Shown here: positions 1-9,012 of the stretch, piece after piece
How the letters are laid out: each line of letters opens with the position of its first letter
How positions within the stretch are numbered: position 1 is the stretch's first letter
Source: Polaromonas sp.
GTDB taxonomy: Bacteria > Pseudomonadota > Gammaproteobacteria > Burkholderiales > Burkholderiaceae
Direction of reading: 5' to 3'
Assembly: GCA_013823505.1 (NCBI GenBank)
Contig: PNMH01000007.1
Span: forward strand, 1-64,000
Length of the DNA stretch: 64,000 nucleotides
The notes under the pieces: generated by a model
What the model was told of the DNA's origin: nothing
Databases searched by the model: none
Seen by the model: only the letters and a program-made list of their open reading frames with translations
Translations under genes and position numbers: made by a program

Positions 1-1
1 C

Positions 2-2656
2 CTACTGGAACTCAAAAATCCTGCCGACGAGAACGCCAACATCTGGAAGGCGTTCGACCAGATTGAGACGTACAAGGAGCAGATCCCGGACGTGTTCCAC
101 TATAACGAAGTGCTGGTGATCTCGGATGGCACTGATGCCTTGATGGGTTCGCTTTCCGCCAACGCCGAGCGCTTCATGGCCTGGCGCACGATTGATGGGG
201 TGAACATTGACCCGCTGGGGCAGTTTCAAGAGCTGCAAACCCTGGTGCGGGGTGTGCTGGCTCCCCAGTACCTGCTCGACTACGTCCGTTACTTTGTTCT
301 TTTTGAGGACGACGGCCAGTTGGTCAAGAAGATCGCGGGCTACCACCAGTTCCACGCGGTGCGTGCAGCCATCGAAGAGGTGGTGACTGCTTCACGGCCT
401 GGGGCCTCCCGCAAGGGCGGCGTGGTGTGGCACACCCAGGGGAGTGGCAAGAGCATCACCATGACCTGCTTTGCCGCCCGTGTGATGCAAGAAGCCGCGA
501 TGGAGAACCCCACCATCGTGGTCATCACCGACCGCAACGATCTCGATGGGCAACTCTTTGGCGTGTTCAGCCTAGCCCAAGACCTGTTGCGCGAGCAGCC
601 GACCCAGGCACTGACCCGTCCTGACCTGCGCGCCAAGCTGGGCAACCGCCCCTCGGGGGGCATCATCTTCGCCACCATCCAGAAGTTCATGCCGGGGGAG
701 GATGAAGACACCTTCCCGGTGCTGTCCGAGCGCAGCAACATCGTAGTGATCGCGGACGAAGCCCACCGCACCCAATATGGCTTCAAGGCCACCCTCAAAG
801 GCAAGCCCGGTGAAGAGAAGTATCAAGCGGGCTATGCCCAGCATCTGCGCGATGCTCTGCCCAACGCCACCTTCGTAGGTTTTACCGGCACCCCGGTCAG
901 CAGCACAGACCACGACACCCGAGCGGTGTTTGGCGAGTACATCCACGTCTACGACATGCAGCAGGCCAAGGAAGATGGCGCCACCGTGGCCATCTACTAC
1001 GAGTCCCGCCTTGCCAAGCTGCGCCTGAAAGACGAAAACCTGCCCAGCATCGACGACGAAGTGGACGAGCTGGCCGAGGACGAGGAAGAAAGTACCCAGG
1101 CCAAGCTCAAAAGCCGCTGGGCTGCCCTGGAAAAGATCGTGGGTGCTGAACCCCGTGTCGCCAGTGTGGCTGACGACCTTGTGGCGCACTTTGAAGAACG
1201 CAGCACCGCCCAATCGGGCAAGGCCATGGTCGTAGCCATGAGCCGCGACATCTGCGTGCACCTGTACAACGAGATCATCAAGCTGCGCCCCGACTGGCAT
1301 GACCCGGACCCCGAGAAAGGCGCCATCAAGATCGTGATGACCGGCTCAGCGAGCGACAAGGCCCTGCTGCGCCCCCACATCTACGACGGCAAGGTCAAAA
1401 AGCGACTGGAAAAGCGTTTCAAAGACCCCGCCGACCCGCTGCGCCTGGTCATCGTGCGCGACATGTGGCTCACCGGCTTTGATGCCCCCTGCGTTCACAC
1501 CCTGTACGTTGACAAGCCCATGAAGGGCCACAACCTCATGCAGGCGATTGCGCGAGTGAACCGAGTCTTCAAGGGCAAGCAAGGCGGCCTGGTGGTGGAC
1601 TACATCGGCATCGGCAATGAACTAAAAGCTGCCATGAAGGAGTACACCGCCAGCAAAGGCCGGGGTAGTCCCACCGTGGATGCCCGCGAGGCGTACAGCG
1701 TCCTTATGGAAAAGCTGGATGTCCTGCAATCCATGCTGCATGGCTGCGATTACAGCGACTTCCTAACGGGGGGGCACCAAACCCTGGCCCGAGCCGCCAA
1801 TCACATCCTGGGTCTGCGGGAAGAAGGTGGCAAAGACGGCAAACGCCGGTTTGCCGACACCACCCTGGCACTGACCCAGGCATTCTCTCTGTGCTGCACC
1901 CTGGACGAAGCCAAGGCGGTGCGGGAAGAAGTCGCCTTCATGCAGGCCGTCAAGGTCATCCTGACCAAACGGGACATCACCGCCAAAAAGCGCACCGACG
2001 AACAGCGCGACGAAGCCATCCGGCAAATCATCAGCAACGCCGTGGTGTCCGACCAGGTGGTGGACATCTTCGACGCTGTGGGCCTCGATAAACCCAACAT
2101 CGGCCTGTTGGACGATGAATTCCTGGCCCAGGTAAAGAATCTGCCCGAAAAGAACTTGGCGGTGGAACTGCTTGAACGCCTGCTCGAAGGCGAAATCAAG
2201 AGTCGCTTCGGCAGCAACGTGGTGCAGGAAAAGAAGTTCTCCGACCTGCTGGGCAATGTGATCAAGCGCTACCAGAACCGCTCGATTGAAACCGCGCAGG
2301 TAATGGAAGAACTGGTGGAGATGGCCAAGAAGTTCCGTGAGGCCGCCAGCCGGGGCGAGATGCTGGGCCTGACCGAGGAGGAGGTGCGCTTTTACGACGC
2401 CCTGGCCACCAATGAATCAGCGGTCAAAGAACTTACCGACGAAACCCTCAAGAAGATCGCCCACGAACTGACCGAGAACCTGCGCCAGAACCTGACGGTG
2501 GACTGGTCAGAGCGTGAGAGCGTGCGTGCGAAACTCCGGCTGATGGTCAAACGGGTCTTGCGTAAGTACAAGTACCCGCCGGACTTGCAGGAAGAGGCTG
2601 TGGACTTGGTGTTGCGGCAGGCGCAGGTGTTTGGGGAGAGCTGGGGCGGTGCTTAG
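2..2656 (+). CDS. hsdR: Type I restriction endonuclease subunit R (5' partial)
   Basis: This is the motor and nuclease subunit of a type I restriction-modification complex, which translocates DNA with ATP and cleaves unmodified DNA. The open frame enters from the left edge, so the N-terminus is missing and 884 residues remain. The first visible residues ([18 protein letters not shown]) include the ELK of the PD-(D/E)xK nuclease core. A Walker A motif (HTQGSGKS) lies near residue 145, a DEAH box (DEAHRTQYG) near 252, GFTGTP near 300, and helicase C-terminal motifs (TGFDAPC, AIARVNR) near 490-520. Partner hsdM and hsdS genes would lie upstream, outside the window. The internal ATG at 92 is not a likely true start because homology-like sequence continues upstream of it. 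The family call is firm. Confidence 0.96.
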   Translation, partial: LLELKNPADENANIWKAFDQIETYKEQIPDVFHYNEVLVISDGTDALMGSLSANAERFMAWRTIDGVNIDPLGQFQELQTLVRGVLAPQYLLDYVRYFVLFEDDGQLVKKIAGYHQFHAVRAAIEEVVTASRPGASRKGGVVWHTQGSGKSITMTCFAARVMQEAAMENPTIVVITDRNDLDGQLFGVFSLAQDLLREQPTQALTRPDLRAKLGNRPSGGIIFATIQKFMPGEDEDTFPVLSERSNIVVIADEAHRTQYGFKATLKGKPGEEKYQAGYAQHLRDALPNATFVGFTGTPVSSTDHDTRAVFGEYIHVYDMQQAKEDGATVAIYYESRLAKLRLKDENLPSIDDEVDELAEDEEESTQAKLKSRWAALEKIVGAEPRVASVADDLVAHFEERSTAQSGKAMVVAMSRDICVHLYNEIIKLRPDWHDPDPEKGAIKIVMTGSASDKALLRPHIYDGKVKKRLEKRFKDPADPLRLVIVRDMWLTGFDAPCVHTLYVDKPMKGHNLMQAIARVNRVFKGKQGGLVVDYIGIGNELKAAMKEYTASKGRGSPTVDAREAYSVLMEKLDVLQSMLHGCDYSDFLTGGHQTLARAANHILGLREEGGKDGKRRFADTTLALTQAFSLCCTLDEAKAVREEVAFMQAVKVILTKRDITAKKRTDEQRDEAIRQIISNAVVSDQVVDIFDAVGLDKPNIGLLDDEFLAQVKNLPEKNLAVELLERLLEGEIKSRFGSNVVQEKKFSDLLGNVIKRYQNRSIETAQVMEELVEMAKKFREAASRGEMLGLTEEEVRFYDALATNESAVKELTDETLKKIAHELTENLRQNLTVDWSERESVRAKLRLMVKRVLRKYKYPPDLQEEAVDLVLRQAQVFGESWGGA

Positions 2657-2783
2657 CCTGGCCTGATGCCAGTTCAACGATGGCTCTACTCTCCTAACTT
2701 CGAGTCAAGGGAACCAGGCAACTAGGGTTACAACGTTCTCTGCGACCCTCGGGCGATCTGATTCCACCACTCCATACCTCACC

Positions 2784-3686
2784 ATGACGCACTTCTTACG
2801 GCAAATCAGTATCGGTGCTGCACCAAAGATTTCAATTACTCCCCAGGAGTTTTTGCAGGCCAAAGAGGCCCGCAGTGTGCTGAGCAGCGCGTTTGCCCTG
2901 GAAGAGGCTTACGACCTAGTGGTGTCCAACTACATTGAACTCGAGCAAGAAGCACTCCAAGCTGCCGCTAGCGAGGTGTGTCGTGAAGTGCTGGCTTATG
3001 ACGATTTCTTTGGTTTGCGCTCAACGCTGAATCGGCGCTTTGTGAATCTCCTTTCTGCCTGCCGTGCGTACCTCGATCAAGCACCTCAGCTTCTCAGCGA
3101 TTGTGCTGATGACTCCCAGGCGGCTCGGGCAGAACTGAAAAAGAGCCTGAGCGAGAGCTACGATGCATCTTTCTCTTACCGCTTCTTCGAGGCGCTGCGA
3201 AACCATGTGCAGCACTGTGGTCTTGCTGTCCATCGGGTGAGCATCAACAACCGATGGAACGAATCCGCGAATTCAAGAGAACTTGAGGTGTCAGTTGAAC
3301 CGTACGCCATTCGAAAGTATCTTGATCAAGACGCTAAGTTCAAAAAAGTGGTTCTCGATGAGACGCCCGAAGAAATCCCACTGCTTGGCCATCTTCGTGC
3401 ATACATGCAGGCCTTGGGCGAGGCGCATGGAGTGGTTCGAGCCGCTTTTCAGAACCGGACACAGGCTGCGCGAGCTTGCTTTGAGGAGCACATACAAAAA
3501 TACGCTGGGATGAATGGTGGGGTGACTGTGGGACTTGCCGCGATCACTGCTGATGAAACTGGGCTGAGGTTTCTTGAGACGACTCCAATCATGCTTGATT
3601 GGGACGATGTCCGAATCAAGCTCTCCAAGCGCAACTCTACGCTTGGCAGGCTGGCATCACGTGTCGTGGTGAGTCGTGGCAAGTGA
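2784..3686 (+). CDS. Unknown protein with HEPN-like RNxxxH motif, downstream of hsdR
   Basis: This 300-residue protein is not a family I can name. It is predicted soluble and mostly helical. Residues 131-150 read SYRFFEALRNHVQHCGLAVH. Within this, R139-N140-x3-H144 matches the Rx4-6H signature of HEPN nucleases, which are common as toxins and defence effectors. It begins 127 bp after hsdR in the same orientation, so co-expression is possible, but no clear Shine-Dalgarno precedes the ATG. Its base composition is less GC-rich than the core genes, fitting an accessory region. The motif is visible; assignment to HEPN and any RNase activity are inference from that motif and the defence-gene neighbourhood. 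Confidence 0.75.
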   Translation: MTHFLRQISIGAAPKISITPQEFLQAKEARSVLSSAFALEEAYDLVVSNYIELEQEALQAAASEVCREVLAYDDFFGLRSTLNRRFVNLLSACRAYLDQAPQLLSDCADDSQAARAELKKSLSESYDASFSYRFFEALRNHVQHCGLAVHRVSINNRWNESANSRELEVSVEPYAIRKYLDQDAKFKKVVLDETPEEIPLLGHLRAYMQALGEAHGVVRAAFQNRTQAARACFEEHIQKYAGMNGGVTVGLAAITADETGLRFLETTPIMLDWDDVRIKLSKRNSTLGRLASRVVVSRGK

Positions 3687-3697
3687 GTATGTGATCT

Positions 3698-3853
3698 AAA
3701 CGGCAACGAATCGGAACGGTTTCGCCTACTAAACGACGTCGTTTCGACAATCACCCCGGCCCCACAACCCATCCCCGGCGATCCGCCGACGATAGGTTGC
3801 CGTTTGCACCACGATTCGACACCGTTTCGCCCACTAAACGACGTCGATTCGAC
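3698..3853. repeat. Direct and inverted repeats upstream of relaxase, candidate oriT/operator region
   Basis: Two 42-bp direct repeats (3707-3748 and 3812-3853) match at 36 of 42 positions and start exactly 105 bp apart. Each contains CACTAAACGACGTCG or a one-base variant. In the first copy AAACGACGTCGTTT (3731-3744) is a perfect 14-bp palindrome; the second copy has ATT in place of TTT. A 10-bp inverted pair, AAACGGCAAC (3698-3707) and GTTGCCGTTT (3796-3805), also brackets the region. Such an arrangement upstream of a mob gene would suit a relaxase-accessory binding site, an oriT or a partition/operator site, but function is inferred only from position. Confidence 0.6.
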
Positions 3854-3964
3854 CGCGAGCCACATGCGCACTACCGCTCAGCCGCGATCTGGCCGGTCAG
3901 GCCCCGTTAATTGCTGCAATTTTGAGCAGCCTCTGGCACCTTGGATGGCAAGGAGACCCTTTCC

Positions 3965-4183
3965 ATGCCCCATTCATTGCCATTCATCCCGGTCACGGGA
4001 CTTGTCCAAGCGCACTTATGCATTGCCCCTTCGGGTCAACGCTTTGGTGCGCCACCCTTCGGTGGTCGAGACTTCAACTTCTCCGGTCGAGGTCGCCCGC
4101 ACATACATCGGAAACCACGCTGTCGAGGTCGCCAGCTTCATAGGTCAGATGTCACTCTCCCAGTGTCCGGGGGTGCGCTATGA
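3965..4183 (+). CDS. Small ORF translationally coupled to the relaxase gene
   Basis: This 72-residue basic ORF starts at an ATG preceded by AAGGAG at about 9 nt. Its TGA overlaps the relaxase ATG as ATGA, the usual sign of translational coupling. The C-terminal half is rich in Arg, Gly and His (GGRDFNFSGRGRPHIHRK), which would suit a small nucleic-acid-binding mobilization accessory protein. No family is recognised. It could also be only a translated leader that delivers ribosomes to the relaxase start. The region 3854-3964 before it holds short imperfect hairpins and no gene that I can support. Confidence 0.4.
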   Translation: MPHSLPFIPVTGLVQAHLCIAPSGQRFGAPPFGGRDFNFSGRGRPHIHRKPRCRGRQLHRSDVTLPVSGGAL

Positions 4184-6312
4184 GCATCTACCACCTCACC
4201 GTCAAAATGCACTCGCGTGCCAAAAACAAGAAGCTCCACGCGCTGCGCGCACTGGCCTACCGCACAGGATCGAGAATCGTCGATCCTGTGACCCAGCACA
4301 TCTATGACAGCACGTCCAAAAGCCGTGAGGTCATCCACAACGCCACCGTCACACCCGGCTTTGGTCCTGCTTGGAAAGACAACCCGCAAGACCTGTGGCA
4401 GCAAGTTCACCAGTCTGAGAAGCGCAAGGACGCTGCCATCTTTCGGGAGTTTGAGTGCGCCCTCCCAAAAGAGATTGCTGATCAAACCTCCCCAGAGGCC
4501 TGGGTACGGCTGATTGAAAACTTCATTCGGGACCAACTCACCCCGCACGGGGTGCTGGTGACTTACGCGATCCACAACAAGCCAGGCAACCCGCATGTCC
4601 ACATGATGTGTACGACCAGGCATTGGACGGTGGACGGGTTTGGCCCCAAGAACCGCGCCCTCGACACGTTCAAAGTCCTGTATGGGTGGCGCAAGTCTTG
4701 GGCAGACCATTGCAACGCAGCATTACAACGAGCAGGACGAGCAGAGCGGGTCACGCACAAGTCGTTCGCCGAACTGGGCCTGCAACGAGAGGCCACTGCC
4801 CATGTTGGCCCCGCTCATGTGGAACAGACGAACCCCCAATATGCCCAGAAGCGTGAGGAGGTGATCGCGCGCAACAAGAAGGTTCACGAGCGAAACCACC
4901 GCCGACGATTGCAGCGCCAACAACGTGCCCATGTGCACTTGCGTGCAGGTGTCTGTGGCGTTCAGATGGTCAGGCATGTTGGATCGTGGGAAGGGTTCGC
5001 CCCCGCAGAACAAGGTGCGCAACCTGCACGCGCTTACCCACTGGCGTTGCATTCGGCAACATCGGAGGCGGATGCACTGGTCGAACAAGCTGACGCTAAT
5101 GCACGTCGTCAACTGCTGCTTGCCTGGCCTGACTCGGAGGCAGCGTTCAACGTACTCGCCCGATGGCGTGAAACGCTTGGTCGATCTTGGTCGTGGTCGA
5201 TTTTTTGGGGGCAGTACCAACGCATTCGCAAGAGCCAAGAAAACCCCTTGGCTGAACTGCTGGCCAAAGAACTGATGTGGGTGGTGAGCCGTGCACCCCA
5301 ACGTCTGCCGGACTGCTTGGAGGCTGCCGATCCACCCCACGTTATTCGGGCTGCGTTCAGCGTGAAGGAATGGGTGGGCAAGAACAAGCCCCAGCTTTTG
5401 GGGGAGTTGGAGGCCCTGATCGCGCAGGCTCAATCCAGGCTGCCTGAATTCCGGCAGCGTGTAACCCCATCGACCACCGACCTTCAAGAGGCAGCGCTCA
5501 AAGTGCCTTCGGCAACATTCCGGGAGGTGCTGGCGTCATTTCCCGAGCTGTCCCATCTCACTGGATCGGAATGCGACATCGTCACAGCCTGTCAGCGCCT
5601 GGCAACCGCGATTGACCGACCCTTCACCCCAGAAATCCTTCGCAAGCGCTTGCAGCGCATGACGCAAGGCAAGGAGTTGCCGGAACCCATCACCAACGAA
5701 TCGCTGATCGAATCGTTGCTGATTAAGGACTTGGTCTTCGCGGCCAAACGCAGGCCACATCGCCTGGCAGATGCTCTGCGCGCTGTACCTCCGTTGCGAA
5801 GAGCGTTCTTTGAAGAGCTGGTGCGGGATGCGCTGGTCGGGACAGTCCGTGAGCCAAACCACGCACAGGCGGCCAAAGCCTTATCGGCATTCCAGCAGCT
5901 TGAATTGCAGGCAAGGTGGGCTGTTGAGCAGGTGTTGACACCCCAGCAACTGGCGGACTTCGAGTACCGCCGCTCGTGCTGCCAACGACTGGGTAGCACG
6001 TACACCTGGCAAACCTTCCAATCGGACATCAATCGTTTGTCTGGATCGCACCAAGGCTGGCAGAGAGCTTGGTGGGACGAATTGGCTGACCAGTTCACCC
6101 CCACTGTGTTGGAGTCCATCAGCACCTTTTGTCCTGCCTGGTACGACGGGTCCGGCGAGCAGTGGAGGGCAGTGAGCAAGACCACATCACAGGTGACTCA
6201 GCAGCCTGGGGATCGGGGGCGTGCTCAGAATTTTCGGGGTTCGACGGACGTCAATCACACCGATGATGGCTTGCAAACCCGCATGAATACTGGCTTCGGG
6301 GGACCCACTTGA
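4180..6312 (+). CDS. MobA/MobL-family relaxase
   Basis: This 710-residue protein would nick DNA at oriT and lead a single strand into a conjugative channel. The N-terminal ~200 residues form a MobA/MobL (MOBQ) relaxase domain: MSIYHLTVK at the start, an AYRTGS stretch near residue 27 and the metal-binding three-histidine motif (H132 in AIHNKPGNPHVH, then H139 and H141). The remaining ~500 residues are helical, with no helicase or primase motif that I can see. No type IV secretion genes are in the window, so the element would be mobilizable rather than self-transmissible, unless such genes lie to the left. It is coupled to the small ORF before it. Confidence 0.85.
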   Translation: MSIYHLTVKMHSRAKNKKLHALRALAYRTGSRIVDPVTQHIYDSTSKSREVIHNATVTPGFGPAWKDNPQDLWQQVHQSEKRKDAAIFREFECALPKEIADQTSPEAWVRLIENFIRDQLTPHGVLVTYAIHNKPGNPHVHMMCTTRHWTVDGFGPKNRALDTFKVLYGWRKSWADHCNAALQRAGRAERVTHKSFAELGLQREATAHVGPAHVEQTNPQYAQKREEVIARNKKVHERNHRRRLQRQQRAHVHLRAGVCGVQMVRHVGSWEGFAPAEQGAQPARAYPLALHSATSEADALVEQADANARRQLLLAWPDSEAAFNVLARWRETLGRSWSWSIFWGQYQRIRKSQENPLAELLAKELMWVVSRAPQRLPDCLEAADPPHVIRAAFSVKEWVGKNKPQLLGELEALIAQAQSRLPEFRQRVTPSTTDLQEAALKVPSATFREVLASFPELSHLTGSECDIVTACQRLATAIDRPFTPEILRKRLQRMTQGKELPEPITNESLIESLLIKDLVFAAKRRPHRLADALRAVPPLRRAFFEELVRDALVGTVREPNHAQAAKALSAFQQLELQARWAVEQVLTPQQLADFEYRRSCCQRLGSTYTWQTFQSDINRLSGSHQGWQRAWWDELADQFTPTVLESISTFCPAWYDGSGEQWRAVSKTTSQVTQQPGDRGRAQNFRGSTDVNHTDDGLQTRMNTGFGGPT

Positions 6313-6359
6313 CAGATCGAGGATCGATTTGCGAAGCTGGTTACACATAGGAGCAATTA

Positions 6360-6395
6360 ATGATGAATGAGCGCAACAAGGTATTGACGCCATGA
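6360..6395 (+). other. Possible 11-codon leader peptide
   Basis: An AGGAG lies 6 nt before ATGATG, opening an 11-codon frame (MMNERNKVLTP) that ends 21 nt before the next gene. The good ribosome-binding site followed by an immediate stop suggests a leader or the relic of a broken gene. There is no other support. Confidence 0.2.
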
Positions 6396-6416
6396 CTCAC
6401 CACTTTCAGTAAAACC

Positions 6417-6758
6417 ATGCACCCACCGTCGCCCCGACTACGTCACGACTATCTACTGCTGCACAAGCCTCTGATTTCTGCGCGCACGGCGCTCGAAGCA
6501 TTTGCGACACCAGAGGGAGTCGAGGCATACAGAGATTTTCCGAACCTCGTTTCAAGGGCTGAGAACCTGCTGCCGGGTTTACAGGACCTCATCAAGACAT
6601 TGACATCGGAATTCGTGGCAGCCAGAGTCTGCATGGCGCTGGACGGCGTACCTCTGGGGGCGCCAATTGATGCAGATCTACCTGCCGATCTTTTTGAAGG
6701 CGAAGGCGCACATCAGAGAGCGCGGAGTTTCGCCCGCCTGGACTCATCAACGCGTTGA
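6417..6758 (+). CDS. Hypothetical protein of the mobile element
   Basis: This 113-residue frame has balanced amino acid use (DYLLLHKPLISARTALEAF near the start), which fits a real protein, but I recognise no family. It follows the relaxase gene by about 100 bp. Its 3' end overlaps the 3' end of the convergent gene on the other strand by 46 bp, which makes the last ~15 residues doubtful. No signal peptide, membrane segment or motif is visible. Confidence 0.4.
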   Translation: MHPPSPRLRHDYLLLHKPLISARTALEAFATPEGVEAYRDFPNLVSRAENLLPGLQDLIKTLTSEFVAARVCMALDGVPLGAPIDADLPADLFEGEGAHQRARSFARLDSSTR

Positions 6759-7369
6759 CAGAGGCCAGGGGACTCTTCCTCAGCAGCCATAAGCCACTGG
6801 TGCCTTACGGCCTCATCAACCCAGACGCTTGCGAGAGCATTTATCCAGTCCATCCAATTCACTTCGATGCGCTCGTTCATGAACATCTCGACAGTGGACT
6901 GAATGCTTTCCCAACAAGGCGCGATCACCAAACCTTGGTGGTCTACGAAGAACGGCCATGTGGCATCGTCGTTGGATACCGCCGACACGACACCAAACCT
7001 CATCACGTGACGCATGGGACCTGTGTTGCTCAGAGCATTTTTGCGCGACGCAGCTGCGTTTTTGGCAATCGGCAGATGCTCCACATGAGGGTAAGGATTG
7101 GGTTGGCTGATCGGCTCTCCGGAGATGTACTCGACCAGGGTGCTCGCTAGGTACTTGACCTCTACGCCTTTTTTACCGCCAGACCAGTTGGGTGCTGGTG
7201 GCGGCGGCTTCGACTTCTTGCGCCTCTTTTCAAGCGTGCTCTCAGACATATCGAGCATCAGCGCGGCTTTTGCGGCTGAGAGCAACTTGACCCGCCGCAC
7301 TTCCGGCGAAAGCGCCATAACCTCGGCCAACAGAGCGTTTTGCCCCGCATCCAATTCCTCAATGCTCAC
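6713..7369 (-). CDS. Putative HTH excisionase-like/directionality factor
   Basis: This 218-residue protein is coupled to the integrase gene. A GTG start (7367-7369) is preceded by GGGGAGG at 6 nt and overlaps the integrase stop by 11 bp. That signal is better than the in-frame ATG 39 nt upstream. Residues ~30-75 (AAKAALMLDMSESTLEKRR, then proline-rich PPPPAPNW and a hydrophobic YLASTLVEYI) resemble the helix-turn-helix of MerR/excisionase-like proteins that read a basic, proline-containing wing. The C-terminal half is unrecognised. A recombination directionality factor encoded with its integrase is the natural inference; a simple transcription regulator is the alternative. Confidence 0.6.
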   Translation of the reverse strand: MSIEELDAGQNALLAEVMALSPEVRRVKLLSAAKAALMLDMSESTLEKRRKKSKPPPPAPNWSGGKKGVEVKYLASTLVEYISGEPISQPNPYPHVEHLPIAKNAAASRKNALSNTGPMRHVMRFGVVSAVSNDDATWPFFVDHQGLVIAPCWESIQSTVEMFMNERIEVNWMDWINALASVWVDEAVRHQWLMAAEEESPGLCQRVDESRRAKLRAL

Positions 7370-8888
7370 TGACTGCCTCCCCGTCAAGTCTCGGCAGCAC
7401 TGTGGCATGCCGCAGTATTTCGTCTTCTAGCTTCTGCATGTATCGGCGCAGGGTGTCCTGACTGGGCTTACCGTATCGCGCTGTCACGTTGCCCATTTGC
7501 CCGTGGTTCATGAGCTGCTGAACCACAGCATAGGGCATCCCCTCGATATTCACGGCGACGGTGCAAAAGGTCCGTCTGAGATCGTGCATGGTGAACACCC
7601 ACCGTGGTCTGTATCTCCGCTCGAACTCCTCCTGGGCTTCCGCAGAAACGACAAATTTAGCGCCTTGACTTGCGACGTAGTCACCCCAAGCAGCCTGCAT
7701 GCTCTTTTTTTCCAGCGTTGACCGAAGGGAGGCAACAAACTCGCGGGGGCTGTTGTAGTAAGCGGATTCGGTTTTGGGATTCTTCGAAGATGATGGGAAA
7801 ACGTAGAGCTGGTTAGGCTGCTCTTGCTGGCGCAGCCTCATCAGCCAGGTGGCAAAGCGTCCAAGGGGAACACTGTGGGTGGTGCCAGACTTCGTTCCCC
7901 TGAGAGTAGCTTGACCGCATTCTGCCCCCTCGGGCAGCGTTAGCACGCTGAATTCCGTCTCATCCAAACCCTCCGCCAACAGCTGATCACGCCAAACCAG
8001 CTTGGCCGTTTCACTCTTGCGAGCACCCAGCAACAACGTCAGCAGCATGTAGTCGACCGCATCGCGGTTGCGCTGGCGCTTTGCCCAAAGCGCATCAAGC
8101 CATGTTCCGAGCTTCTCGGGGGTATTTTCCAAGGGGTTGCGGACTTTCCGGTCTTCGTACTCAGCTTCTAACTCTGCGCGTGTGCGCATGTGTCTGCGAG
8201 CAATATTGAACGGGTTGACCAACAGTTCGCCATCGAAGGATGCCCGGTTTCGGTTGGCCTGCTGGTCTTCAATGTGCACATTGAACGCAGCACGGCACCA
8301 CATCAACGTCTGTTCTGCTGCGGTGCGATGTCCCTGCTCCTTGGCAATGCGTTGCCAGATTTCTTGAACAGACGTCACGCCGATCGTGCGCAGTGACTTT
8401 CCAAGCCACGGTTTCAATCGCCGGATAGCCGCCTCAATGGCTTTCACGGAATTGGGCCGGGGGTCTTTCCCCTTCTTGTACTGATCCAAGTAATTCGACA
8501 TGACGTGGCCCAGGGTGGTGGCCACAATTCCCCGCTCTTCGGCACGGAGTTCCTGAATGTCTTCACCCCGCTTCATCGAGAAACGCACATCCCCCGCAAT
8601 CTGTCGGACATCTGTGAAGGGGTCGTCGGTGTTCACATTCAGCCGGGGATAGTCACCCAAGGCAACCTTGGTGACCTTTCCACCCACGCGGACTTGAAGG
8701 TAGAAGGTCTTACGCTTCGTCCCGACATACAAGCACAGGCCTGGCGGTGTGTTGGGCGCACTGTCAGAGACAATGTAAGCCTTAGGCTCGTCAACGTCAG
8801 TTAGGCGGACCATCTTGCCGTTTTCCACCACAGGGCGCACGGACGGGGTCAGCTTTTTGAGGTTGTCGCGTGTGAAGACGAAGCGCAT
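7359..8888 (-). CDS. Tyrosine recombinase/integrase of the mobile element
   Basis: This 509-residue site-specific recombinase would integrate and excise the element. The N-terminus (~40-110) resembles the arm-binding domain of P4/DUF4102-type integrases (KTFYLQVRVGGKVTKVALGDYP), followed by a core-binding helical region. Catalytic residues visible are R290 (LLLGARKSE), H435 and R438 (HDLRRTF), H462 (LMNHGQM) and the nucleophile Y472 (TARYGK). I chose the ATG at 8886-8888, preceded by a weak GGATGG, over an in-frame TTG 12 nt upstream. Its 5' end points to mutS, and the ~125 bp between carries phased repeats, as expected for an attachment region. The excisionase-like gene follows it directly. 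Confidence 0.93.
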   Translation of the reverse strand: MRFVFTRDNLKKLTPSVRPVVENGKMVRLTDVDEPKAYIVSDSAPNTPPGLCLYVGTKRKTFYLQVRVGGKVTKVALGDYPRLNVNTDDPFTDVRQIAGDVRFSMKRGEDIQELRAEERGIVATTLGHVMSNYLDQYKKGKDPRPNSVKAIEAAIRRLKPWLGKSLRTIGVTSVQEIWQRIAKEQGHRTAAEQTLMWCRAAFNVHIEDQQANRNRASFDGELLVNPFNIARRHMRTRAELEAEYEDRKVRNPLENTPEKLGTWLDALWAKRQRNRDAVDYMLLTLLLGARKSETAKLVWRDQLLAEGLDETEFSVLTLPEGAECGQATLRGTKSGTTHSVPLGRFATWLMRLRQQEQPNQLYVFPSSSKNPKTESAYYNSPREFVASLRSTLEKKSMQAAWGDYVASQGAKFVVSAEAQEEFERRYRPRWVFTMHDLRRTFCTVAVNIEGMPYAVVQQLMNHGQMGNVTARYGKPSQDTLRRYMQKLEDEILRHATVLPRLDGEAVSEH

Positions 8889-8920
8889 ATACCCATCCAA
8901 AATTGCGTGATGAGGGTCTT

Positions 8921-8990
8921 CATTTTGCTACATTCTTGCTACGCAAAAGTGGTGGTTTTATGTGCTTCCATGTGGTTCTATGCGATTCAT
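8921..8990. repeat. Helically phased short repeats between int and mutS, candidate att/arm sites
   Basis: Two sets of short tandem repeats are present. An 11-bp pair (8921-8931 and 8932-8942) shares TTGCTAC. Three 10-bp units (8961 TGTGCTTCCA, 8971 TGTGGTTCTA, 8981 TGCGATTCAT) follow. One-helical-turn spacing beside an integrase start fits integrase arm-type or excisionase sites at the end of an integrated element. The other end of the element is outside the window, so the core repeat cannot be identified. Confidence 0.4.
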
Positions 8991-9012
8991 GGCAAGAAAA
9001 GAAAGCTGATTA

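Noticed and set aside
4723..5487. Open frame antisense to the relaxase gene
   Set aside because: No family resemblance and it lies wholly under a well-supported gene.
6755..7150. Plus-strand frame over the putative directionality factor
   Set aside because: The minus-strand gene has a strong ribosome-binding site and coupling to the integrase; this frame is its shadow.
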